Source of the DNA: Panicum virgatum
Taxonomy: Eukaryota > Streptophyta > Magnoliopsida > Poales > Poaceae
Assembly (NCBI RefSeq): GCF_016808335.1
Contig: NC_053148.1
Coordinates: 16,396,433-16,460,432 of the forward strand
Length of the DNA stretch: 64,000 bases
Direction of reading: 5' to 3'
Position numbers and translations under genes: made by a program. The notes under the pieces were generated by a model. The model ran no database searches. It had not been told where the DNA came from and saw only the letters and a list, made by a program, of their open reading frames with translations. Shown in pieces: positions 44,714 to 56,742 of the stretch (position 1 is the first letter of the stretch; every line of letters begins with the position of its first letter).

Positions 44714-47700
44714 TCGGCAACACGAACCCTAGGGCGATCTATCTAGTTTTTGGACTAACCCTAATTTTATTATTGCATATATCTTGTGTTTCTTGTTTGT
44801 GTCCATGAATGTAGGTAAAACCCTAAACACAAAGCGATTGAGAAGTTCTCAACGTCCGCACTTTGACAAGTCAAATCTCACTCAAGCAAGTTAATGGCTA
44901 CGTGAAGACCCGCTCTTTAGTGGTAGGTGCTAACTTTTGTTAGTGGCCCAGCATCCGCTATCGAGTCCCCACTCCCCAAAGCAAAAGATGATAAATAAGG
45001 CACGCCGCCATGTCAATCGATTTTAAAGACTAATGTTTTTGGGAAAAATTATTTGTTCAAGCAATAGGTATGAAGCATGCCCGCGAAGAAAATCGTGCGA
45101 TCGGATCATCATCATCTCCAAAGTGTTACTGTTGTAATGAGTTTTTGTCCAAGATCAGAGAAGTACCATGAGCAAATAATAGATTATTTTGAAGCTACAT
45201 CAAGTCTACTTTCCAACGCATCAAGAATCATGAATTTTGGAGATCGGTGTGAAGAGTTATAGTAAAATCTTTCAACGCTGCGCGTTCTGAAATGCCACGG
45301 GACAGAGCGTAGTGCCGGAGTAAAACGACCATAACTTCTTCATCCGGAGTCCGTTTGGGATCAATGACCACTCGTTGAAAAGGTAAATTCATAAGGCTTT
45401 CCATGGTGTAGAATTTTGGTACATGTTCTGTGCAGGATGATCGAGGAATTCAACGAAGAAGAGGCAGCAACAAACAATAGAGAAAGTGATGACGATGTCG
45501 CAAGATGTTTGGAGAACCTTGTGCATAAAAGTTGATGATTTGAAGTTGACCAATGCTAGAGGCAATAAGATTAGAGGAACCATGATGCCACTCATCTTCT
45601 CCATGGGATGCTCAAGAAGCTTCTAGTCGAGTGCAATCAAAGAAAGAGACCGCTCTAATCATCGACACAAAGCACGGGAGCCTCCTTCGATCCCGACACC
45701 TTAGGCAAAGCAAGAACCATGGAGACAGACCATTGGTGCCATGCTACTCGCTGGTGAATCAATGGTGATGACCTTGAAGCCAAGGATGCACAACAAGATG
45801 CTCCGTAGACCATAAGATCAAGATCATCGACATCTTCGGATCGATTCGTAAGAAGTCATTGTTATCATCAATATTATGCTCAACCTCAGAAGCAAATAGC
45901 AGCATATTTTTGGATATTCAAAAGATCCACGAAGTTCCCGTCCCAACGAATCAAGAACCAAGTCAATCGGAGATTCCTACAAGCGGGTATGGCCAAAACA
46001 TTGAAGGTTATGCACTCTGAAAATTTCTGGACAGCACGCAGCGCCAAAAGTGAAACGGGCATAACTCTCTCGTTTGGACTCCATTTAAAGAGAATGACCA
46101 CTCGTTGGAAAGGTAATTTCATAATCTTTTCAATAGAGCTATATTTTGGTATATGTTTTGTTGAGTATACAGGAGAGATTCCACGAAGAAGAGGCAGGAG
46201 CAACGCGATGAGAACAAGATAGAAAAGACAACGATGACAACAATGAAGATGAGCTTGGGTGATGTTTTCATCAAGAGTACATGATAAAATTCAGAGGCTT
46301 GGAGCAGAGGAAGAACCCCAATGACATTGGCAAATGAAGGCACAAGCGGTCGACCTTCGACAAACGAAGATGTTGCAAACAAACCACGACGGATTACAAG
46401 AGCGCAACATTCAACACATGGAGACGTGAGAAGCAAATCATGACGTACCACGAGGAGTGCATCAAGATGACATCTCGCACAAAGCACCATGACTCCAATG
46501 AGTATGAAAAAGCTCCGAGGCTAAGATATACATTGAATTCTCAAGCTTCTATTGGTTTTGTTGATAATCGTTAAAAATCTCATGCTCGAACCAATAGTCG
46601 GAATGAAAGTTTAAATTTTATGCCTTGTTCTTTTCATGATGATAGGCTAGAGTTTCTTGAGAAGGTTGATTTCATGCTTAAAGAATCTCTGCCTAATAAT
46701 GAGCTCCGTGCTATGCAAGAAACACATGCTGCATTTAATTACACCATGCCTTGTTGATGAAATTTAATTGAGGATGTGATTATGTTGCATATGTTTACAA
46801 ATAATTGCAAATCTCGATCTTGCTTTGCGCTTGGTCAAGCTCATGACCCTAAAAGAGCACTTGTCGGGAGAAGCCCCGAACTTCACAAACCATGCAGGAC
46901 TTGAAACTCAAATTATGAGGAGGGAAACTGTGCCCAAAATTTTGAACACCATCATCAACATCTCCAAGTTTCAAGAAAGGACGTCATTAAGCCTCATCAA
47001 TTTTGTGCACAAGTCCAGAGATTTACAATGCAAGAAAGTTGAATATTTAGGATCTCCATCAAGTTCTCGGTTCAATGCATTCATGATCGATATAATTGAA
47101 GACCCACGGGAGGAGCTATATCTCAAACATCGGAGATGCACGTGCTGAAATCAGCACCGGGAAGATTGCAGTGACGGGGAAAAAGGGGGAATAACTCCCT
47201 CAATTGGAATGCGTTTTGGGCAAATGAAGACTTGTTGGAAACAAGATTTCGTGCACCTTGCATTGGATCAATTGTTTGGTGCAATTCCCAATCTGGACAG
47301 AGAGGAAAATCCGTGAAAAGAAAGGTAGCGACGAAGGACAACAAAGAAGGAGGTGACCATGATGTGAGAGACGATTGGGCAAGTTTTCCATTAAGCATGA
47401 TTGATCATGTCTAACATGGGAAGTGGAATAAGAGCTGCATGGAACACCTTCACCTCTTGCATGAAAGACCATGGCTTCGCATTAATGAGAAGGTATGTAA
47501 GAAAGTCGAGCTCTATGACTCTAAATGAAGCGCTTTGCGGGAGGCAACCCGATCTTTTATATATATTAATATGACCGTCTACATTGCACTCTTTAATCGG
47601 AATATCAAGTAACATTGTACCATTGCTCTAATAAAAACCATAACTTCATGTTGTTCATTCTAAATGTTATTGAGGGAGCACTTTTTTATTTGATCTTGGG

Positions 47701-50700
47701 AAACTTGTAGACCTTTTTGTGTGCCTATTAGTGTTTAGAGTCTTTTTCTTTGTGTCCCTTTTAGAGAGATTTATGAAGTATTGTACCACCCTTTGATTCT
47801 AAACTTGTGGCTAGTTAAGTTAGGCTAACTTTTTGTTTTGTTTTAGACCGCCTCATCATGTCATATCATTTTGTTCACCCACCCCGTGTTGCCTTGCATA
47901 CCATGTCGTTCGTCTCACGCTTGCATTACATTGCATGTTGCATTTAAAAAAAACCTTTTCTAAAAACATTGACTAGCCTCGCTTTTGAGATCCTAAAACC
48001 CTTAGGAAAACCACTCATAGAGCAATTCTAAAACCATAGGTTATATTTTTCATTCAAAAAAATCTAACTTTTGTTTCTCTCTAGTTTTTTTTTAAAAAAA
48101 ACACCTTAGATAGAATTTCTATACCCAACACTCTCTCTTCAAAATTTTTGTTTTAAGCCAAAAAAAATATAGGAAACCCATAAACCTACTTCTAAAACCT
48201 TGTTAGCTCGTTTGCTTGGTCATTTTTGATAAATAACCTTTTCATTGACAAAAGCCTCACTTCTTATGAAGTGTCGCGAAGGCTTTTTGTCACTCTTAGC
48301 AATTGTTTTTGAATAAGCTAGTTGCGGAACAATATCGAAAAGTCCTTTCAACCTTGCTAACACTTGTTTTTGCTAACTTTGCATTGCACTTTGCATCCAT
48401 TTCATTGTTCATGCACTCATTTTGCTAGCTTGGTCTCAACTTTATTGATGAAAGCTTTCATATCCATGTTAATGCTTCACGTGAGCATTTTCCTTTTTGC
48501 AATCTTGTGTAAACATGGTGTTTAGACATGATTGAAGACCATCATCATTTAGTTACCAAGCTATGAGGTTGCATTTGGTTGGTTTATAAGCTTTGCAATG
48601 CGCTTTATTTTTTTCTTGTGCTATTAAGGCCTATTGATCTTGGGATAGACAAGGTGTTTTGACCTTGGTTAAATAAGTATTTTTGGCTATGGAGAAGTTT
48701 GGCAACCTAGTTGTAAACACGGTGTTTAGAACTAGGTGTAAACATTGTCTTTGTGTATATACCTTCCTCTCATTTGCATTTACACTAGCACACAAGTACA
48801 CTCACTAGTTTCGCTAAGTTAGTTATGCCACAAATTGAGATCTTAGGAATGGTGGGTTTGTTGGCATTTGTTTCTACTCCCGACTGTCACCTTGGGGGTA
48901 GATTGTGCACTTAAATTATTTTGCAGGCATGACAAAGCGTTCCCATGAATTCGTGATCAAAGAAGAAATCAAATTCGTCAACATCTCCAAAGTTCGAAAG
49001 CAAGCCCCGCTGTTTTCATCAAATTTTGCACATGAACAGAGATGTACAAGGAAGAAAAAGTTGATATTCAGAAGTTCCATGAAATTCCCGTTCCAACGCA
49101 TCCAAGATCAATGAATTTGAAGACCCGTACAAGGAGATATGGCAAGAACATTGGATGTTGCGCGTTCTGAAATTCGTCGAGACAGATTGCAGTGCTGGGA
49201 TAAAATGGACACAACTCTCTTGTTCGGAATCAATTTTGGGCGAATGAGGACTCGTTGGAAAGGAAAATTCGTGCACTTCGCAACGGAGTAATGTTTTAGT
49301 ATATGTTCTATTCTGGAAATTGAAAGACAAAATTCATGAAGATGAGACAGCAATGAGACAACGAGGAATTGAAGGAGGCGACGATGATGTGAAGCAATGA
49401 TTGGGACCATGACTTAGTACAAGACGAAGTTGAAGGAAATTGAGGCAACAAAGGTGAAGACACATTGAAGATGATATTCATACACATGAGAGAAGGACTT
49501 CAAGAATTTCAAGATGGTCCATCTTCTCCTTCCACACCTAGCATCATGCTAAGCATGGGGGAGGATTTCGTGGACAAGGAAGAAAGATCTCATGGAGTAA
49601 GATAATCACGGTTGCCACAAGATGCTCATGATTCTTCTTTCATGCTTAGCACAATGCTTAAGTATGGGGGAGGCCGCGCTACACTTCATTACGAGCATCG
49701 AGAAGGACGGTAATTCTTCCTCAACTCTCTCTTTTTCTAAATGCTTGTACGTATATGCCTTCAACCATAGATGCAACCTTTGTATATACCTCTCAACCTA
49801 TCACATGGCTTCTAGGAGGACAACCTAATTTTGTTTTTGTTTTCAATAAGTGTAGGATCACCATCACTTTGCACTCACCACATTGATACATTTTGGCAAT
49901 GCCTTATGCTTATGGAAAAATGATGAAAGTTGCTGCTTTGTTTTACCTACGCTATGTTGTATATGACTGGACCATTTGCTCTCAAATAAATGGAATTAAA
50001 ATGATTAAATACCGGCTCTTTTATTTGTGGAGGTTAAATAACTAAATTCTAAACTCATATATTCTATGTTGCTCTTTGATTTAAGTCTACCGATGACCTT
50101 ACACCTTGTGATTGTTTAATTTGAAAACTTAATTCCTATGCTATCTACATTTGTGAATCTCTTGCAAAGTTCTACCTACCAAAGCCTATACATACATATT
50201 CTTTCATGATGAAACCTTTAGATTGCAAACTTATATTTTGATGAGTTTGATTAAGATTGATTTCTTTGGTATGAGACGAAGAAGCTGGTCATTCCGTTTT
50301 TTTGTGTAACCTTCTTTGTGCTACCCTATTTATCCATGCATTGTGAGTTTCTACTTTGGGAACTTTGCAAACCTCGCTGGATATCCACTCTAAACCAAAA
50401 ATATCTTTTTGTGATTACCTCCTTGAACACAACCCAATTTGAGTATGGATTATCATTTCGATGGAATCAAAAGAATCAAGGGCACCATATAAAGAAAAGT
50501 TTTGGGAGACAAGGCTCACCGGAGATTCAAGAGGTTCTACGAAGAAGAAGGTGAATTTGAGATACTTACCCTAGCTAGTTGGTTCTCCCACTATTCATAC
50601 TCGAGGACGAGCATTCGTTCAAGTATGGGGGGATGGCTGCGTAAGTATTCTATGCTATCAAAAGTTCTAAGGAGCAAAAAAAAGAAAAAAAAAGAGAAAA

Positions 50701-51089
50701 ATAGAAAAATGAAAAAAAAGGGAGAAAAGAAAAGAAAAATGAAAGAAAAAAAAGAGAAGAATAAAATGCTCCTTAGCTCTTTTTGGCTTCATTAATTTTC
50801 CAAGTTACTTTGAAGAATTATTCCATACTCAAATTTTCCAACCATGTGCAATCCGATAACGAGAACTTTATTTGTGTCTCCGGATCATCCATCTGCCACT
50901 TGCACATGTCCACCTATCTAAATGTGTGTGTTTCATCTTTCTCCCTCTCCAACATTATTTTCCAATAGCCTTTTTGACTAGTCTTAGTAAATCCAATAGA
51001 TCTCTATCTTAGTTTGACAATATTTCAGATATAATGTTTTGCTAGGATTGTTTTTACCTATCAAGCTCCACATAAGCCTTCCACTTTTA
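44714..51089 (+). other. Gypsy3 internal region, left part, non-coding
   Basis: No frame with gag or pol similarity is visible. The region carries four diverged copies of a roughly 190-400 bp unit (cores at about 45249-45435, 45980-46170, 47130-47300, 49130-49320; core words GCGCGTTCTGAAAT, ATAACTCTCTCGTT, ACTCGTTGGAAAGG), three polypurine-tract-like sites (49551, 49660, 50621), and a purine-rich run at 50676-50766 bracketed by an inverted repeat. A short stretch near 46595-46760 reads FMPCSFHDDRLEFLEKVDFM and may be a gag remnant; I am not confident. Confidence 0.6.
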
Positions 51090-54000
51090 TATATTGTAAC
51101 ACCCCAGGTGTTAATCACCTGTAGTTAATCATGTGTTGGTATCGTCATTAACACTAACTGTGCATGCATAAAATATTTTTAAATTACATTTTTGCAAGCT
51201 TGTTAACACATGAAATGATGACTAATTTTCAAATTCAATGAAACATGCTTTAAAAATAACTTTTAAATTCTTGCTCAAATAAATTTTTGCCTAAAAATAA
51301 AGTTGTAGAGTTTGGAATGGTGAAAAACTTTCGTGTTTATGTTTTTTTTCAAGTTTCAGTACAAAATTTGAAGAAAACTTTTAATTTTCCTTTGAATAGG
51401 ACATTAGTGCTTTGGTTTTAACATTTCAAATTTTAAACCATGATTTGATCTTCAAATGAAGTTTTTCCTAAAACAAAAGTTGGGGGAAATCAAATTTTGA
51501 ACAACTTTCATTCTTGGAATTTTTCGAGTTTCTATATGAAATTTTGAGTTTTGGACGGTCAAAATCGAGCTAAGTTTCGTTGAATCATTTTCTCTCTGTT
51601 CACGGCTCCCGGCGCTCATGCCGCGCGTCCACGTGTCGACCGTCCGGCGATCCTTGGCCTCCAAATGAGCACGTTCTTATCCATTCACGGCGCCCGGCTC
51701 TCGTTTTCATTTTTTTTCCACTTCCTTCTCGGGTTGAGCCGAGCGGCGCCGCCGCAGCTCGGGCCTGCCCCGCTGCGCCGGCCACTCCCCGCCGCTTCCC
51801 TTCCGATTGGTCGCGCCCCAAGCCCCCTCACCATCCCCTCCACCTTCCCCAGCCCGCGGTCAAGCTTCTCCCCGGCCGAATCGGCCGGAATCGGCTCACT
51901 CACCACCCACCACCATTGGAGCCGCCCGGAGCTCCTGCTCCCCGTCGACCCCTCCCCTCCAGACCACCTCCGCTCGAGCTGAGCCCCTGAACGGTTTCCT
52001 CTCGTCGCGCTGAAGCTTCCCGGCCTAACCCCGCTCGTCCTCCCTCGCCGGAGCGTCGTCGCCGCGGAACACCATCGCCGCCGGCCGCCTGCTCCCGTCG
52101 CCGGCCCTCCTCCGGCCACCTCGGCATCAACCGAGACCACCCAGAGGTAGCTCTCGTGTCGCTCATGCTCCCCCACCCCTCCCCGGCCGCCGGGATGGCC
52201 TCCTCTCGCTGGTACCAAGCTCCCCGAGCCTCTCTGTTCCAAAAATCGCGATCAGGGGCTCCACACAAGAATTGGAACAAGTCTAGGGGGTTTTCTGCGA
52301 AGTCTGTGACTCATATGAATAGTGTTGCGAAGGGTTGTTTTGTAATAATTGGCTGAAACTTTGAAAAATCATAGACAATCGAAGAAAAATCAGAAAAATG
52401 CAAACTAAAATTTGTTGGATTCCTTGTTCTAAGATCTACAACTTTTCTTACAGGTTGATCTTCAGTTTCTAAATAGTTTTTGCTCTAGTTTAAATGTTAG
52501 TTTAAATGGTTGCAAGCTTTGAAAATACATAGTAAATAGTAGAAAAATGGTAAAAATGTAAAACCAGTTGGGTTAGAATTTTTTTGGAATATAGAGCTTA
52601 GGAAAAATATTTAACATGCTGGTTGTTTAATGTTTATGTGATGTTTTGATTTAATCATAAATAATACTTGTTTTAGCTTGTTTATTTAATATCTGCAGTT
52701 TTGGAAGTCGAAAAATTATGAAATTTATGCAGTAGTGTACTCTTGGAATGCTTAGTTCACTGTAAAAATTTCATGTCCAAAAGCTATGCACATGTGTGTA
52801 AATCTATTTTTGTTCAGTTTGTCTTGTTTAGGCTAAAATAAATGCTTTATGTTAGCAATAAATGTTGGTAAATTGTTTTTACACTCTTTATCAGTATCTT
52901 ATCATGCTGTTTAAGTTGTGCTATCAGGTTCTTGCTGCATGTCAAGTTTTTACATTTATATAATTCCTAGATATAGTTTTTCTTTTGTTATTGCTAAGAA
53001 ATGTCTTCCTGCATAGATAATTGCGGCAACTTGTTTTGTTCATGTGCTAACCTTGTGAAATCAATTAGAGCTAGTATGTTGGTGGTTTTTATAAAACTTG
53101 CTTATGTTGGCTTGTTAGCTAAATAAAGTCTTTAGTTGCTCTCTTGTGTTTTGCCTACCATACTTGATGTTCCTTGCTATATTTCTATGGAAGATTTGAG
53201 TAGTATCTAATTAAACATCTTTTGGTGCTTAAATCGGTGTGGTGTGACTCGGTTTATCTTGTATGCCTTTTAAATGCCTCGTGTGTTGTTTTCTTTACGT
53301 TCATGCATCCGCATTGTTGCATCTCATTTAGGTATGCTAGATGTGTGACGCGTGGAACTGAAGGGTGATGTTGGAGCCGAGCCAGAAGATGGTGTAACGG
53401 TGGACGCATCTAGAAGATGGATGGATGGACCCGATGCGCATGACCAAAGGAAGATGTTCGCCAAGTGAATATCATCTAACCAACACTAACTAATTCAGTG
53501 TTAACCCCAGGCAAGCCCCGGAGCATAACCCTTAATTTCAGTATTTAATGTTTATTATATAATTATTGTGCATTTACGTTTCTAGGAGTTGATTGGAACC
53601 GTAGATGCATAATCCCTAGGTTTCCTCAGTTACTCTACTAGTGTATAGGTGTCGTTAGTATTGCCATGCTTAACTAGGATCCGGTAGAAGTCGAGTGATT
53701 GCTGTCACTCGCGAGCTATAGGTTTTTGTTACTTATGGAAAAGTGGCTTGAGAATGAATATGTGAGGAAAGAAAAATGGAGACCGGGCGGATAGGAATTG
53801 GATCTGGATATGAAAGGAATGGAAAGTAAGCCTCCGCCTGTGTCGATTGAGAACTGTATCGTTGTTGGCCGTGCTGACCAAGTTTGAATAGTATTAACCA
53901 CATGCCGGAAGTAGGAGGTAGTCGAAACCGGTAAGCTAATTACCTGATTTGCAACGATACTTTGAATCGCGACCTGCTATTCTGGGAGTGGGATGATGGC

Positions 54001-54888
54001 GGGTGTTGGAATGTATGTCGTCTCCGGGTTCTCCGGGAGTTCGCCATGAGGGACCCTTCACCCGGGTATTGGCAGGCGTGATTCAGACGTCGGGGTAATT
54101 ATGGGAACGGTTGACATATGTGGTCCGGCGTGGCTGCACGTGTCATGTGAGTTAGGTCCACCTTGCAAGGTTAAATCGGATCGATTCGCCGTCTCTCTCG
54201 GTTAAGAGAACCTTGATCACTTTGTCACATCATAGTAAAGGATGAAATGAGAATGAGTTGAAGACGTTTGAATGGTTTTAATAGAGGTTTAATGTGATCA
54301 ATCATGCTTGCTTTAGATGTCAGGCAAATTTAGTTGATACTTGATAAATTTAAATTGAGCTAAAATATTGAAAGTAAGGATCCAGTATTAGTAGCCTTTC
54401 AGCAAAACAAACTCCAGAGCCAAAAAGCTTTGCATGTCTAGATAGTGGGCTAAGTATACTCGTGTCGAGTAAGTCTTGCTGAGTATTAGTATACTCAGGG
54501 TTTGTTGTCACCCTGTTTTCAGGTAATTACTGCTCAGTGGAGCTAACCAGGATTCACATTGGTGGGCTCGATGTGACGTCCTCACGTCATCGTAGTTATT
54601 GTGGTTTTTAAAACTAAACTTCTATTTAAATTCCGCTGCTTGTTGAACTTTGATAATTTGTTTAAAACTCATTTTGTAAAGCTCTGCTTTATAAATTAAA
54701 TTTGACAATTTTTGTCTGCTTGTAATCATCTGTACTCGTCTTCGTGCGAGACTTCCAGTGTTTTTCGATCCTTAACCCAGCAGGCTGCCGGATTACACCG
54801 TTTTAAGTGCGTGGCAACTGGATTAACAATTAAGATGATAGTTAGCGCACTTAAGCCGGTTTAATTTGGGCGGTTCTGCCACATATAT
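51090..54888 (+). repeat. 3.8-kb solo LTR inside Gypsy3
   Basis: The LTR at 51095-54883 (3789 bp) runs TGTAACACCCCAGG...TTCTGCCACA with perfect TSD TATAT (51090-51094, 54884-54888). It is the same family as 37323-41616: shared blocks include GCAAGCCCCGGAGCAT (53513), GTAGAAGTCGAGTGATT (53685), CTTGCTGAGTATTAGTATAC (54475) and GCGCACTTAAGCCGG (54845). It has a GC-rich leader at 51600-52250 and an AT-rich middle. No internal gypsy sequence remains, so it results from LTR recombination. Confidence 0.92.
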
Positions 54889-55270
54889 GAGTAGAATAGA
54901 TTGAAGACAATCTAACGTAGGCTTGAGCGACTTGATGAGATGAGTATTTCCATGATCTTTTGCAAGAGAACCTCACTTATGTTTGATATGCATTCTTTTG
55001 AAAACTCTTCACGATGAAACAAGGTAAAGGTTTGAAGTTCGCTTAAGTTTGAGAGCATTGCATTTATTTATTATTGTGGCTTGTTCTTTAATTGCTAGTC
55101 TATCTTCCATAATGAAAAAGTAGCCGGTCACAACATGAACTTAAATGCAAAATACTTGAGAGAGCAATGTGTCTTGTTATGTATGACTAAGTGCAGAGAA
55201 GACATTGAGGGGCAACGCTGATTTCTTTATAAGCAAAGCTCCTGGACTTACTCAAGGACGAGCAAGGTTT
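54889..55270 (+). other. Gypsy3 internal region, right part, non-coding
   Basis: AT-rich sequence without coding potential. It ends in CTCAAGGACGAGCAAGG (55251-55267), the conserved block before the polypurine tract. Confidence 0.6.
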
Positions 55271-55283
55271 AAGCATGGGGGAA
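55271..55283 (+). promoter_or_regulatory. Gypsy3 polypurine tract
   Basis: AAGCATGGGGGAA abuts the 3' LTR start TGTTGGCGC at 55284. Similar AAGYATGGGGG sites occur upstream at 49551, 49660 and 50621. Confidence 0.85.
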
Positions 55284-56742
55284 TGTTGGCGCTCCTTAAG
55301 TACCCATTTTATCCCCTGTTTATCCTTGATAATGGCATGAATTTAATATCAAAATCACTAACCGTCCTAACCCCGGCCTAATTATTGGTCATTTTCACAC
55401 TTGCACATATATTTTGGAGGAACTTCGTTTTTGCAGGTTTTTGGCCTATTTTGAAGCATGAAATGACGAGGCCCGTGATCGAGCGCTAACACGAAGAAAG
55501 ATGAAGGCCAAAGCCCAAAGGGAGGACCAAAGCCCATGCTGATTCGAAGCCCATTCATGCACATCCATCCTCCAAGAGAGCCCAAAGGACCAAGCCCACG
55601 AAGATGAGATCAAGATACTTCGGGATTAAGCAAAGCAAATGAAGATTTAAGGAAGGATCCCTATCCTATCCTTTCCTCAAAGATATCTCCAAGATAACGA
55701 CGTCAAAAGGGGTGCAATCGTGAAGGACATAAACTCTAGAAGATGCGAGGAGTCTGCACGCGAAAAATGAGACCGAGGCGAGCCCGAAAGGGGGTAGGCC
55801 GGCCGGCCTAGGCCCATAGGGCCGGCTGGCCTAGCCCGTTTCTGAGGCGGTTCGGCCTCCCCTTCGACCGGTGGCTTCCTCGGCTTATAAATAGCTCGCA
55901 CCTTATTCAACTCGGAGCATTCATCCACCCAGAACTCGACGAAAACCTAGGGCCAAGACCGGAGGGAGACGACGGCCGCCGCAAGTCTTCGAAGTTGTCT
56001 AGGAGATGGCTTAGGCCGACCCTAGCCGCCGTGGCCTCCCTACGTGGTTGTGCCATGGCAGAGTTCATGAGCTAGTTGGATTCATCGATGGTGTGCACAT
56101 GGCGGTGATGATCCAAACAAATCTATTATGTGAGTAATGATAATCATATCTTCCGAATCTATTAGCGACCATGTTCTCTCTTTCGATTTCGTTCTTTTCT
56201 TTGGGTTTGCTTCATCCTAGATCTATTATCGAGATAGATCGCTTAGCATGATCTTGTAGTCATGGTGGCTAGAGGTTCATGGCGGAACTACCAAAGGGGG
56301 TTCGACTTGCTTCAGGGTACTTTTGTCGAAAGGGGTGGCGTCGTGACAGGCCGTTGCCACTAAGTAGGTGGAGTATCGAGGGATCGGATTGGAGATTTTG
56401 GGTTTAAAGATGCTTTTGATTGAGATGCATGATTTATTCGCTCGTTAGCTTGAACTACAACTAGATGACGATAGGCCTAGTCATATCTTTGGTTTTGCTA
56501 TGATTAAGCCTATATTCATGGATGAGATCAACCTTTACATATCACTCATATCTATTAAAGGTTTACCCTTTATATGCAATCAATGCTTCATGTTAGGATA
56601 GATCCATTAGATTAGATGGAAAACCTTAGGTAGTTCTTTGTCGATCCACGGATTGATAAACCTTGGGGGAATACTCTAAGAGAAAAGCTACACGAACCGT
56701 GCGTTTGCGGTATACAAATTGGGGCGCTAAGGAGCGTAAACA
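55284..56742 (+). repeat. Gypsy3 3' LTR
   Basis: 1459 bp and nearly identical to the 5' LTR. TATA box is at 55886-55894. It ends GGAGCGTAAACA with one change from the 5' copy. Confidence 0.92.

Larger units (their letters stand above)
43228..56742 (+). mobile_element. Gypsy3, LARD-like LTR element without coding sequence
   Basis: LTRs 43228-44687 and 55284-56742, TSD GCCGC (43223-43227, 56743-56747), a tRNA-Asp-type primer site and a polypurine tract. The internal region (about 6.8 kb after removing the nested solo LTR) has no convincing gag or pol frame, which matches the description of large retrotransposon derivatives. The LTRs differ at roughly 25 of 1460 sites by eye, so insertion was recent. 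Its U5 shares GTGCGCTTGCGG with Gypsy1 and Gypsy2. Confidence 0.92.

Noticed and set aside
45070..50800. Gag or pol genes in Gypsy3
   Set aside because: All frames are short, repeat-derived and lack gag, protease, RT, RNase H or integrase motifs.
51580..52280. Overlapping Pro/Arg/Gly-rich frames in the 3.8-kb solo LTR
   Set aside because: This is the same GC-rich leader situation: open on both strands by composition, with no conserved motif.
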